A DNA stretch of 64,000 nt, from assembly GCF_900156205.1 (NCBI RefSeq), contig NZ_FTNA01000009.1, positions 8,001 through 72,000 on the forward strand, read 5' to 3'. The notes below the pieces were generated by a model. It was not told where the DNA came from. It did no database searches and worked only from the letters and a program-made list of their open reading frames with translations. This DNA is from Leptospira interrogans. Lineage in GTDB: Bacteria; Spirochaetota; Leptospiria; Leptospirales; Leptospiraceae. Positions 38,450-47,316 of this stretch are shown in pieces (position 1 is the stretch's first letter; each line of letters starts with the position of its first letter). The position numbers and the translations under genes are program-made.

Positions 38450-39817
38450 TTATTGTTCTACACAAACTAAACCTAATCTGTAATTACCATAGGAAGTAAA
38501 TTTAAGGGAACAAGCCGCTGTGAATTGTCCATTAGATTCTGCTGCTTTAAGAACATTTGAGTCTTTACGATTTGACATGCCGTATACTCCATAAATAGAA
38601 TTATCAGAAGTAGTCCAAGAGTTACAAATAATCGGTTCTCGTCCAGGAACCCCTGCTGATGTCCAAATGGTCCAATCTGAATTTAAACCCGTCCATTGTG
38701 CAGCTGCAATTTGCGAAAATGAATTTTCTAATTCTCTATTATTTGTAAAATCAAACATTCCGGAACTATTCGTAGTCATAATGAGCGCATCATCATAGTC
38801 TCTTATATATTTATGATTCGGTAGAAATACCCAGTCTTTTTGTCCTACTGTAGAATTTGGTCCTATCGTCGTTGCAACTCTATTGACTCCGTCCACGAGC
38901 ATTGCCTTGTATATTCCCCCCGAAGGAAGGTTTGTAGGAACTTGACTCTGGCAGTATGCATCCGCTCCTGCAATTCCTCCAAAATTTCCGTCGTGCCATT
39001 CTTCTGTACTAGAAGTAACGAATATATATTTTGGAAGTGGTGGTTGTTCCACACAAACCAAACCTAAATTATATGGGCCATAATATCCAATAGATAGAGA
39101 ACAAGAAGTTCCAACCTGTTCGTTAGTAGAAATCAAAGCTGCAAGAATATCTGAATCCGTTCTAGTTGAACTTCCAAATATTCCAAAATCATTTAAAGCG
39201 CCACTGTTCCAAGAGTTACAAGTAGATGGGAACCCGTTAGATGTCCAAGTCGTCCAATTCGTATTCAAAGCAGTCCATTGCCCGGATTCTTTAACTTGGG
39301 TAAATGGATTTTCTAATTTTTTACCACTTTGAAAATCGATCATACCAGAACTATTTGTAAACATTACGTTTGCACCGTCTTCTGCTCTACGATACTGTTG
39401 GTTCGGTTGAAACACCCAGTCCTTTTGTCCTACCGTAGAATTCGGTCCTACTAAAGTAGCCACTCTATTGACTCCGTCTACGATCATTGCCTTGTATATT
39501 CCTCTACTAGGAATGTTCGAAGGAATATGGCTCTGACAAAAGGCATCCGCTCCAGATATTCCTCCAAAATTTCCATTGTGAAAAACACCGAAAGACGATG
39601 TAGTAAAAATATACGGCATGTAACCTTCTGGAAAAGTTGATTGCATGCTTTGAAGTTGATTCCTATTTAACGTCGTTGGACCTAACGTCTGTTTGTCGGA
39701 GATAAGCGAAATTAAGCCACTTAAAGCAGAGTTGTCACCTCCAGATGATTTATTGAAACAAGCGACAAATACCAGTGTGAATACTGATACAACCGCAATT
39801 TTATATTTAATTTTCAT
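38450..39817 (-). CDS. Lipoprotein with two tandem DUF1554 domains
   Basis: 455 residues from ATG 39817, with GAGGAG about 13 bases upstream; an in-frame TTG lies at 39838. Signal peptide VVSVFTLVFVAC ends in a lipobox Cys20. After a Ser/Gly-rich linker come two copies of a ~190-residue domain. Each starts YIFTTSSFGVFHNGNFGGIS or YIFVTSSTEEWHDGNFGGIA and contains GADAFCQS/GADAYCQS, then GIYKAM-VDGVNRVAT, then GPNSTVGQKDWVF. Each ends in YNLGLVCVEQ or YRLGLVCVEQ. DUF1554 occurs mainly in Leptospira lipoproteins and looks like a lectin-type extracellular domain. Surface location and ligand binding are inferred. Confidence 0.9.
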   Translation of the reverse strand: MKIKYKIAVVSVFTLVFVACFNKSSGGDNSALSGLISLISDKQTLGPTTLNRNQLQSMQSTFPEGYMPYIFTTSSFGVFHNGNFGGISGADAFCQSHIPSNIPSRGIYKAMIVDGVNRVATLVGPNSTVGQKDWVFQPNQQYRRAEDGANVMFTNSSGMIDFQSGKKLENPFTQVKESGQWTALNTNWTTWTSNGFPSTCNSWNSGALNDFGIFGSSTRTDSDILAALISTNEQVGTSCSLSIGYYGPYNLGLVCVEQPPLPKYIFVTSSTEEWHDGNFGGIAGADAYCQSQVPTNLPSGGIYKAMLVDGVNRVATTIGPNSTVGQKDWVFLPNHKYIRDYDDALIMTTNSSGMFDFTNNRELENSFSQIAAAQWTGLNSDWTIWTSAGVPGREPIICNSWTTSDNSIYGVYGMSNRKDSNVLKAAESNGQFTAACSLKFTSYGNYRLGLVCVEQ

Positions 39818-40125
39818 AATCGTTAATTTACTCCTCAAGTTTTTTAATCAAATGCAAAACACAAATGACTTAGAAAACATGAAAGATTCATGTGTAAATA
39901 TATTTCCTAAAAATATAACAAATTATTATTTATTTTTTCCCAAAAATTTATTTTAAAATAATTTATTGAATATTTGACACAAAATAAATTATTTTATTTA
40001 TAACATTTAAAATCTCGATTAACGTTAGTTTGGCGTAATAATTTTTTCTTAAAAAGTGAATCGTTTCGGGAAAAGTAAAATCAAGAATACTCTAACTGTT
40101 ATGTTTTTAATGAAGTTCCATAAAA
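39818..40125. other. AT-rich gap, no gene
   Basis: Very AT-rich (poly-T and poly-A runs around 39900-40010) and lies between divergent genes. A solitary AACGTTAGTTTGGCGTAAT near 40020 resembles a family C end. No convincing reading frame. Confidence 0.4.
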
Positions 40126-40633
40126 ATGAACAAAGTAACCTTAAAAAAAGAGCCAGGACGGATCCTATGTTCTTACGATCGATTTGAATATACTTCCTTA
40201 ATTGGGATTTTTATTTCTTTGTTAGCGATAGTAGCTATTTTTTTTTGATATAGCCGAGTTTGAAATAGAAGGATCCAATTATACTTATGAGAAAATATCT
40301 GGTATATTGTTTTTCGGGCTAATCTTTTTGATTACGGTTCATCGTTCCTTCAATTCTATACGTATAAAAGTAGAAATGTGGTATGTCACCGTATACTCGT
40401 TTCCGATTCCAACACAATGGAGAAAAAAAATACGCAAACAAGACATTGAGAAAATAATTATAACAGCGGAAGATTCTACTTCAGGAGATTCTTTTAAAGA
40501 ATTATATTCTATTTATTGTATATTACATAATCGCGACGAAGTTCTGATCCTGGATCGAATTTGGGATATTGCGGACGCTGGCAAAATTAAAAGTATTTTG
40601 AGTGAATCATTGGAATTTCCAAAAATCTCATAA
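40126..40633 (+). pseudogene. Two-helix membrane protein, frameshifted in a 9-T run
   Basis: ATG 40126 opens MNKVTLKKEPGRILCSYDRF and a first membrane helix (SLIGIFISLLAIVAIFF), then meets TGA at 40246. The run of nine T at 40238-40246 is the cause. With eight T the frame continues DIAEFEIEGSNYTYEKISGI into a second helix (LFFGLIFLITV) and the soluble C-terminus ending at 40633, with no further stop. The intact product would be about 168 residues. Its layout of two helices followed by a beta-rich domain (MWYVTVYSFPIPTQWRKKIR) is like bacterial PH-type membrane proteins. Whether it is decayed, phase-variable or mis-sequenced cannot be told here. Confidence 0.78.
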
Positions 40634-40638
40634 GAACC

Positions 40639-40688
40639 TGTCCCAAAAGAAACTCAACATCTCGAGTCGTTCCGCAGGTTTTGGGACA
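40639..40688 (+). terminator. Long-loop hairpin made of family A ends
   Basis: TGTCCCAAAA and TTTTGGGACA form a perfect 10-bp stem 6 bp after the preceding stop. These are the terminal repeats of family A with only ~30 bases between them. It may be a deletion derivative of the element that now acts as a terminator. Confidence 0.5.
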
Positions 40689-40913
40689 CACTGTAATTTA
40701 CGCTTACCATAAGACTTAATTTTACTTTAAAGAAACTCTATGATTTGTCTACAAGATCGGTAAAAATTGGTTGTTATAGTGTATATCTCTCTTATAAACT
40801 TTGTATATTTGATTTTTTGAATGGATTGCTTTCATAAGGATATATAGAAAGAATTTTCATAGTAATCTGCGTTATAACTTACTTCATGTTTCGTATTTTG
40901 GAGGAAGGATTCA

Positions 40914-40991
40914 ATGGCATTAGGTATCAAGCCGAAATTCTTTGAGCAATTCAGCATTTGGCGGGAACTTTGGATTGCAACCTGCGATTAA
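40914..40991 (+). CDS. Possible 25-residue micro-ORF with strong ribosome site
   Basis: ATG 40914 is preceded by GGAGGAAGG at 40900-40908, one of the best Shine-Dalgarno sequences in the window, with 5-base spacing. The frame encodes a short peptide beginning MALGIKPKFFEQFSIWREL and ending CD. No family is recognised. It could be a real small protein, a leader peptide or the stump of a deleted gene. It ends 24 bp before the 3' end of the convergent cyclase gene. Confidence 0.35.
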   Translation: MALGIKPKFFEQFSIWRELWIATCD

Positions 40992-41015
40992 AAACGGAAG
41001 AATAAAAAAGATATA

Positions 41016-42221
41016 TCATGACTTTACATTTCTAGGGTTTGGGTCAGGTTCTTGACTTAAAGGAGAATAAATATTTCTTTCCCCGCTGATTCCTTTGAGA
41101 CGTTTAGCTCCTACAAATTCGAAAAGTTCTTTCCCTGCTTTCAGGATAAATTCTTCGGTGGCAAGAATATTTTTTCCTAAATCTTTACACAAAGACTCGA
41201 CTCGAAAAGCCTGATTGACCGCGTTTCCGATTACGGTAAAATCAAGTCTATCTTTTGCACCTACGTTACCATAAACTACGTCTCCAACGTTCAGCGCCAT
41301 ACCCAGATAAATTTGTAAATCCGGATGTTCTTCGTTCCATCGTATTACGGAATTCTTAATCTTTTGAGCCGCATTGAGTGCCGCCAAACATGCCTTATAC
41401 GAATCTACTTCTGCAGGAAAAATTGCAAGAATCGCGTCTCCTATAAATTTTAAAATTTCTCCTTTTTCTTCTTGAATAGGTTGTGCGGTTAGTTCAAAGT
41501 AATTGTCTAAAATTTCCACGATTCTTTTTGGAGGATTATTTTCGCTTAAAAATGAGAAGTCTCGTAAATCTGCGCAAAGAATTGCCGCGTAGATTGTTTC
41601 TCCTGTGCCTCTTCTAAATTCTCCAGATAAGACTCTTTTAGAAGCGTTAGGACCTAAATAAACTTCTAAAAGTTCATTGATTGAAAATTTTCTGGATTCT
41701 AAATCTAAACGTAAAGACAAAATACTTCGAATCGAATTTAAACAATCAATTTGTTCATCCGTAAAACCGCCAGGCGTGTCCGTGCTCCAAGAAATGGCAC
41801 TTCGTGTATTATTTCCAAAAACGGAAGCGAAGATACAATAATCCGTTCCACCTTTTTCGTGTAAGTCGATACAGATCGGGTAAGAAAGATCTGCTTCTGG
41901 GCCGGTCAATTTACAACGAATAAAATCGATTTGTTTTTCCCGGATGAGATAGATCGGACTATCTTTATATTGCGGTTGTTGTAAGCCATCGTGTGGAATG
42001 AATACGATTTGAGTTTCTTCTCCTCTTGTCCAAATGATCGATCTCACCATCACTTCTGGGTGCATGGTGGGGATACTCGTAAAAAATCTCCAGATCGGAA
42101 TTCCGGCCTCCATCATTTTACGACTTAAAATTTCTATCAGTTCTTTGGCCTCTAAGGCTCTGGATTCGTGAGTGGATAACCAATGGATAATGTCTTTCAT
42201 TTTTACTTTCGACGCTCGCAT
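41016..42221 (-). CDS. Class III adenylate cyclase
   Basis: 401 residues from ATG 42221; an in-frame TTG at 42260 and ATG 42200 are alternatives. Residues 1-180 form a sensory region of the type seen in soluble bacterial cyclases ([19 protein letters not shown]). The catalytic domain follows. Metal Asp residues are in [10 protein letters not shown] (about D218) and [10 protein letters not shown] (about D262), the purine-specifying Lys in EILKFIGD (about K258), and the transition-state Asn/Arg in [15 protein letters not shown]. These residues favour ATP over GTP. The product cAMP could act on CRP-fold proteins such as that at 14602, which is inference only. No membrane segment. Single gene. 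Confidence 0.9.
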   Translation of the reverse strand: MRASKVKMKDIIHWLSTHESRALEAKELIEILSRKMMEAGIPIWRFFTSIPTMHPEVMVRSIIWTRGEETQIVFIPHDGLQQPQYKDSPIYLIREKQIDFIRCKLTGPEADLSYPICIDLHEKGGTDYCIFASVFGNNTRSAISWSTDTPGGFTDEQIDCLNSIRSILSLRLDLESRKFSINELLEVYLGPNASKRVLSGEFRRGTGETIYAAILCADLRDFSFLSENNPPKRIVEILDNYFELTAQPIQEEKGEILKFIGDAILAIFPAEVDSYKACLAALNAAQKIKNSVIRWNEEHPDLQIYLGMALNVGDVVYGNVGAKDRLDFTVIGNAVNQAFRVESLCKDLGKNILATEEFILKAGKELFEFVGAKRLKGISGERNIYSPLSQEPDPNPRNVKS

Positions 42222-42646
42222 ATCATTTGTATTTGGAATAGTAATTAAAGTTGCTCTCAAAAACTTTTTGTTTTGGCTTTAAAATAAGCAATATGAATTG
42301 GTTTTGAGAATACACTAAAAAACAAATAAGGAACTATTTTAAAAGACGTCTAACCTTTCAACTCAGAATTTTTATATAAAAATCAAAGTTTTCAGATACA
42401 TTTTAAATGTAAGATTTAAAATTCCAAAATTTTCTTGATTTAAGAGGTAGGTTTTTGAGAAAAATTAAAAATAAATATATTATAATATTTTAATTATTTA
42501 TTTAGTTTCTGGAAAAAATTTTGTGTACTCTATTTTGACGTATGGAAAACTATTTGCAAATTAAATGGTGATATCTGGAAGCAATTTGGTTTTCTGCAAG
42601 AAGTTACGAAAACTCTGTCTTTTAGATTTGGAAAGGGAAGAACAAT

Positions 42647-42746
42647 AAAATTGTTGAGAAATTAATTTCCTATCCGTTTCTGTTTGATTGAAATAGGCGA
42701 TGAGGCACTTTTGTTAATTGTTGCTATGGAATTTTTCAACAACTCT
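42647..42746 (-). repeat. Family B MITE-like element (inverted)
   Basis: AAAATTGTTGAGAAATTAAT to ATGGAATTTTTCAACAACTC followed by T. The inverted marker ACTTTTGTTAATTG lies inside. It is in the gap 42222-43084, which otherwise shows one decayed TGTGAGAACCTATA motif near 42802 and no gene. Confidence 0.75.
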
Positions 42747-43084
42747 ATTATTTTGTTAAAAAATACAGATTTTTTACTGTTACATTTTTAGTTTAAAAAA
42801 TGTGAGAACCTATATAAATTAAATCTATCTTGTGAGAATTACTTCGAAATTACAATTTCTAAGACTTCCTACGAATATCAGTTACTACTTTTTCTAACCT
42901 ATTTAAATCTAGCTCAAGTTAATAAAAAATCATCTTTTTAAAATTGATTGTAGAATATAGATATAGTTTTTGCATTTCCAAGCTTGGAAATACAAGTTGT
43001 TTAGGAATTGATTTTTATGAAATAATTTAAACGAAGTTTAAACTGTTTTTGATTTCAGTTTGTATTTTTAACGAGACGATTGAT

Positions 43085-44638
43085 ATGAACGAGCCGCGAA
43101 AAGAAAATAAAATTTCTCTTGAAGAAATTAAAAATTGCATTCGAGTTTTAGAAATTTTAACCATAAATCCCCAATTACTTACTTCTCTTCCCGAAAAGGA
43201 ACGGATCGCTTTGATGATCGTTGCCGGAAAAATTTCCCGTCCCGATCGAAACGAAATTAGAATTCGAAATAAAACAATTAAACATTCGAGAAGAAAAGAA
43301 ATTGTCATTCAAGAAAGGCAGGCGAGGGCCGCGACCGGAATTCGATTGGCTCGAACGACTCCAGTATTTAAAGCTCCTCTTCAAATCTCGGATCAAACCG
43401 ATATTTGGAAAAACGAAAATGCGCCTAAACTTTCTTCTCCACGTAATTGTTATGTATGTAAAAAGGAATATACTCGTCTTCATTTTTTTTACGATTCTAT
43501 GTGTCCGGAATGTGGGGAGCTGAATTATAAAAAAAGATTTCAAACTGCGTCCTTACACGGACAGGTCGCTTTGATTACTGGTTCCAGATTGAAGATAGGT
43601 TATCAGTCAACTCTAATGCTTTTAAGAGCGGGAGCGACAGTAATCGCCACTACTCGTTTTCCGGTGGACGCAGCATTACGTTTTTCTAAAGAAGACGATT
43701 TTTCAGACTGGTCCGATCGTCTTCAAATTTTTGGTTTGGATCTAAGGCATACTCCAAGTGTGGAACTTTTTGCGAGTTATATAGAACAAACCGTAGATCG
43801 TTTAGACATTATTATTAATAACGCGGCTCAGACGGTTCGGAGACCTCCCGGATTTTATTCTCATTTGATGAAATTGGAATCATTAGATTTCCATGATATA
43901 CCAAAAGAAACCTCTCAACTTTTAAAACTTCATAAGGATTGTAAAGATAAGCTTGAATCTTTTGGCGGGGCGAATCTTGCCAACGAAACGGCTCTTCCCG
44001 TAAGTTGGAATGGAAAAATTCCAGGAGTTGGAATCCGTTCTTCCGCGCAACTTTCTCAAATTCCCTATTCACACGATAATTCTTTTGAGTTAGAAACTGT
44101 TTTTCCAGAAGGTCAAATGGACGCGGACTTACAACAGATTGATCTTAGAAAAACAAACAGCTGGAGGCTGAAATTAGGAGAAATTCAGACTTCTGAAATG
44201 TTAGAAGTCCAACTTGTAAATTCTGTTGCTCCTTTTGTTCTTTGTAATCGTCTCGTATCTGTTATGCGAAGGGAAAATACGGGTCAAAAACATATCGTAA
44301 ACGTCTCTGCGATGGAAGGAAAATTCCATCGTTTTAAAAAAGAAGACAGACATCCTCATACTAATATGGCAAAAGCCGCTTTGAATATGCTTACACATAC
44401 CTCAGCGAGTGATTTTGCAAAAGACGGGATTTATATGAATGCAGTAGATACTGGTTGGGTAACCGACGAGGATCCTGTAGAATTGTCCCAAAAAAAACAA
44501 GACCTTCATGATTTTCAACCTCCGTTAGATATAGTGGACGGAGCCGCAAGAGTTTGTGATCCTATTTTTGACGGAATTCTTACTGGTAAACATTGGTGCG
44601 GCAAATTTTTAAAAGATTACTTTCCGATCGATTGGTGA
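43085..44638 (+). CDS. Zinc-ribbon-containing SDR-family protein, catalytic Tyr replaced
   Basis: 517 residues from ATG 43085 ([11 protein letters not shown]); a TTG at 43049 is also in frame. The N-terminal ~125 residues are helical and basic. Then come a four-Cys zinc ribbon ([20 protein letters not shown] with a further Cys) and an SDR domain from [20 protein letters not shown](P) and fold motifs include IIINNAAQT and [10 protein letters not shown]. Where SDRs have YxxxK, this protein has [11 protein letters not shown], that is Thr-x-x-x-Lys. I recall the same motif in a group of large SDR-like proteins of actinobacteria and fungi, so it is probably a family trait. The C-terminus [17 protein letters not shown] is well kept. 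Activity and substrate unknown. Confidence 0.8.
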   Translation: MNEPRKENKISLEEIKNCIRVLEILTINPQLLTSLPEKERIALMIVAGKISRPDRNEIRIRNKTIKHSRRKEIVIQERQARAATGIRLARTTPVFKAPLQISDQTDIWKNENAPKLSSPRNCYVCKKEYTRLHFFYDSMCPECGELNYKKRFQTASLHGQVALITGSRLKIGYQSTLMLLRAGATVIATTRFPVDAALRFSKEDDFSDWSDRLQIFGLDLRHTPSVELFASYIEQTVDRLDIIINNAAQTVRRPPGFYSHLMKLESLDFHDIPKETSQLLKLHKDCKDKLESFGGANLANETALPVSWNGKIPGVGIRSSAQLSQIPYSHDNSFELETVFPEGQMDADLQQIDLRKTNSWRLKLGEIQTSEMLEVQLVNSVAPFVLCNRLVSVMRRENTGQKHIVNVSAMEGKFHRFKKEDRHPHTNMAKAALNMLTHTSASDFAKDGIYMNAVDTGWVTDEDPVELSQKKQDLHDFQPPLDIVDGAARVCDPIFDGILTGKHWCGKFLKDYFPIDW

Positions 44639-44649
44639 GCCACGTATAT

Positions 44650-44830
44650 TAATGTGAGTTCGACGTAAAAAAATCTGGGTGAATCCGGCTACCACAGACA
44701 GTCCGGACCGGACTCTCAGCTCTGGTTAATAAATTGTATAAAAGAAATATAATACACCATGTCGTCTTGAATTACTTCGAGTGTTCTGCTGAGTTTCCCT
44801 CGTATCAATCCCTTTCACGTTATATTAGGT
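44650..44830 (+). repeat. Family C element
   Basis: TTAATGTGAGTTCGACGTAA, then TCTGGGTGAATCCGGCTACC, CTCAGCTCTGGTTAATAAAT, and CGAGTGTTCTGCTGAG near the right side. It begins 12 bp after the SDR stop. Confidence 0.65.
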
Positions 44831-44990
44831 CTGTGGTAAGGTCGTAGAGTATAAGCGGTATGTGGAAAATAATTTCTTAGTAATTCATATAATTTAAATT
44901 CTAGAATCTAATTTTTTAAATTACATTCTGAATTACGCATATAAATTTATTTCGACATAAAATATGTATACTTGTGTAAATCCACATAAT

Positions 44991-45090
44991 AGAATTGTTG
45001 AAAAATTAATTCTCTATGGGTTTTCGTTGTATGGAAACGGTCGATTGAAGCGTTTTGTTAATTGTTGCTATGGAATTTTTCAACAACTCT
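44991..45090 (-). repeat. Family B MITE-like element (inverted)
   Basis: 100 bp, AGAATTGTTGAAAAATTAAT to GGAATTTTTCAACAACTCT, with inverted marker GATTGAAGCGTTTTGTTAAT. Flanked by ATAAT and AATAT. Confidence 0.85.
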
Positions 45091-45355
45091 AATATAGTTT
45101 TTGGTCGTTTGTATAGAAGGAGTAATATTTTTTGTCCTTTGCTGATTTTCCTTAGAATAGTATATTCTAAAAATATAATATATTTAAGAACGTTCTTTTG
45201 ATTTGTGCGAAAGATGTAATAGTTCTTACATGAATTTAAAATGAAAAGGAATTTATAAAATAAATTTTTGTGAAGGCTACAAAACGAAGATCTTATGCGG
45301 AAATTTGTTTGGATGATGATTCTTTTTAGATTTTTAAAAGTATCCTTTTGTCTTC

Positions 45356-45436
45356 CTACTCAGAGTTATATCATAAAGTTCTAATGTTTTGTGCTGAAAC
45401 AGCGTTTTACGATACTTAATCTTATAGAGATTAGTA
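45356..45436 (+). repeat. Family D repeat, decayed
   Basis: CTACTCAGAGTTATATCATA, AAGTTCTAATGTTTTGTGC, GCGTTTTACGAT, CTTATAGAGATTAGTAA. Clearly related to 3033-3128 but with several changes. Confidence 0.6.
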
Positions 45437-45520
45437 AAACTTAAAATGTAGGAATTTTTGCTGGTTTCTTTATACAAAAAACGGTTCAAAAATTTACAAA
45501 TCATTCTTGTAGGAGACGGT

Positions 45521-45590
45521 TTTGTGGGAACTACCGCAAGCCCGAGATTTTACAATAAAAACTCGGAACTTGTGGGAACTAACACAAAGT
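45521..45590. repeat. Paired GTGGGAACT motifs
   Basis: TGTGGGAACTACCGCAAG and TGTGGGAACTAACACAAAG lie 47 bp apart, just downstream of the convergent FadL-type gene end. Confidence 0.55.
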
Positions 45591-45626
45591 TGTAGTTCAT
45601 CGAAAAAGATGTAAAAACTCTCGCGA

Positions 45627-47048
45627 CTAATCAAAAGAACGAGTTACACCAAAATTGATTCCAATCGAATGAAGCGCTTGGGCACTGTAAGAATATCCTA
45701 CGATATTGTTTTGGTTGTTCGGACCAAAAATTCCGTGACTTATTGCCCAGTCTGTATCTTTACCACCTTCGATTTGTCTTCCGGGAATAAAACAACTTGC
45801 TCCAAAGTCAAAACTCCAAGGTCCGGAAGAATAACTAAATCCTCCTGCAATTACGTGGTTGAGAGTTAATAAGATCCCTTGTGCTCCGTTTAAAGCGTTA
45901 CTGGAAACAATCGGAGAATTGTAACTATATCCGAAACGATAGGTCCATTCTTTTGTAATTTTATGTTCGAGTCCGATTAACACCGCCCATTGATTTCGAT
46001 AATTCAAATGTGCAATTGTTTCTGAACTTCGTCCTTGAGGATTAGGATACCAAGGATCTTCTAAATTTTGTCGGGCGTTTTTTAAGTAGGAACCATAATT
46101 TATGTAAAGAAAGTCGATCGCTACTTTTAGATTTTCTGGACCAACTGCAAATCCAAGACCGTGTTTCTCCGGCGAACGGAAATTATAGGAAACTCCTGTA
46201 GATCGATAATAGGTAGGATCATTGACCCCGATCGTATAACTACCATCAAACGGAAAGTTCGCGCTCGATTGATATACGTATGCAATTCTGAACCAATCTG
46301 TAACCGTATAATTGGAACCTATAATTCCGCTCAATGCAAGAGCGTTCTTTCTGCTTTCGTAATGAAATCCCTGTCCAGGAATTTCCCGAATTCCAAAGGC
46401 GTCGTAATATCTTATATTGCGATTTTGAGCACCATAGTTTAATTCTAAACTAGCGCCTAAAGAAAGATTTCCAAACTTAATAGATAAACCATTTACAGCC
46501 TTAATAAAAATTCCCTGATTTTCGGTAGTCTCTTGGATTCTTTTACCATCTCCAAAAATACCAGGTAAACCCGCCCATTGATTTACGGTTTCTCCTGTAG
46601 GTGTATTACGGTTGATTTTTTCCGCGGCCCCATTTACAACTCCGAACACATACGCCGCAAATCCATAGTCGATCGTATCCGTTACTGGAAGTTTAACTGC
46701 CATGTATGGAGCTGCACCTGCTCCGGTTCTAGATTTGGAATTCGTATAATTTAAACTTGGGTCCGAATCTAAAAACTGATCCTTCAGTCTTATTTGGGCG
46801 TGCGACATTCCTAAGCCGAATTCTATTTTTTTTCCTTTCATTAAATATAAATTTGCGGGATTGAGTGCAACGTCCATAGGAGAGCCGCCTAACGCAAAGT
46901 TAACGCCGGCCATACCTTCGTATCTTGCGTTAATCGCATTTCTACTGTTACTTGCAACTGCCCAGAGGGATGGAAAAGAAATAAAAACTCCCAGACCGAT
47001 AAAGATTGGAAGTGTGCTTTTTTGGATTCGATTGAATAGAATTCTCAT
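45627..47048 (-). CDS. FadL/OmpP1-type outer-membrane transport protein
   Basis: 473 residues. A signal peptide (STLPIFIGLGVFISFPSLWA) is followed by the family N-terminus NSRNAINARYEGMAGVNFAL, then GGSPMDVALNPANL, the NPA hallmark of the FadL hatch. The rest is amphipathic beta-strands (GFAAYVFGVVNGA, YRFGYSYNSPIVSS), and the end is HSIGINFGVTRSFD with a terminal aromatic residue. FadL proteins carry hydrophobic compounds such as long-chain fatty acids, the main carbon source of leptospires. ATG 47048 has AAAGAGAT upstream. It diverges from the DUF3604 cluster at 47317, sharing a ~270-bp promoter region. Confidence 0.88.
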   Translation of the reverse strand: MRILFNRIQKSTLPIFIGLGVFISFPSLWAVASNSRNAINARYEGMAGVNFALGGSPMDVALNPANLYLMKGKKIEFGLGMSHAQIRLKDQFLDSDPSLNYTNSKSRTGAGAAPYMAVKLPVTDTIDYGFAAYVFGVVNGAAEKINRNTPTGETVNQWAGLPGIFGDGKRIQETTENQGIFIKAVNGLSIKFGNLSLGASLELNYGAQNRNIRYYDAFGIREIPGQGFHYESRKNALALSGIIGSNYTVTDWFRIAYVYQSSANFPFDGSYTIGVNDPTYYRSTGVSYNFRSPEKHGLGFAVGPENLKVAIDFLYINYGSYLKNARQNLEDPWYPNPQGRSSETIAHLNYRNQWAVLIGLEHKITKEWTYRFGYSYNSPIVSSNALNGAQGILLTLNHVIAGGFSYSSGPWSFDFGASCFIPGRQIEGGKDTDWAISHGIFGPNNQNNIVGYSYSAQALHSIGINFGVTRSFD

Positions 47049-47316
47049 AAGATCTCTTTAAAAAACGGATATTTTCTTCGTTTGTCGGTGGAGAATCTTT
47101 TGTAGAGACCCAATTTCAAATAGGAATAATTTTTATCCATTATAACAAATAATACAATCCATAGTTGAAAATGCCTTCCGTTTATCAATATATATTTCTT
47201 ATATGTTGATATTTTTGTATGTTATAATAGAAATTATTTGCTTTTTTATCCCTACTTTTCCAGTCTGTCCCTGATTTCTGGGTCTTGATATTGTCAAAAC
47301 CATCCCAGGCGAAGAA

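Noticed and set aside
39693..39956. 87-codon plus-strand frame over the DUF1554 gene start
   Set aside because: Mostly antisense to the lipoprotein signal region; tail is poly-T/A sequence.
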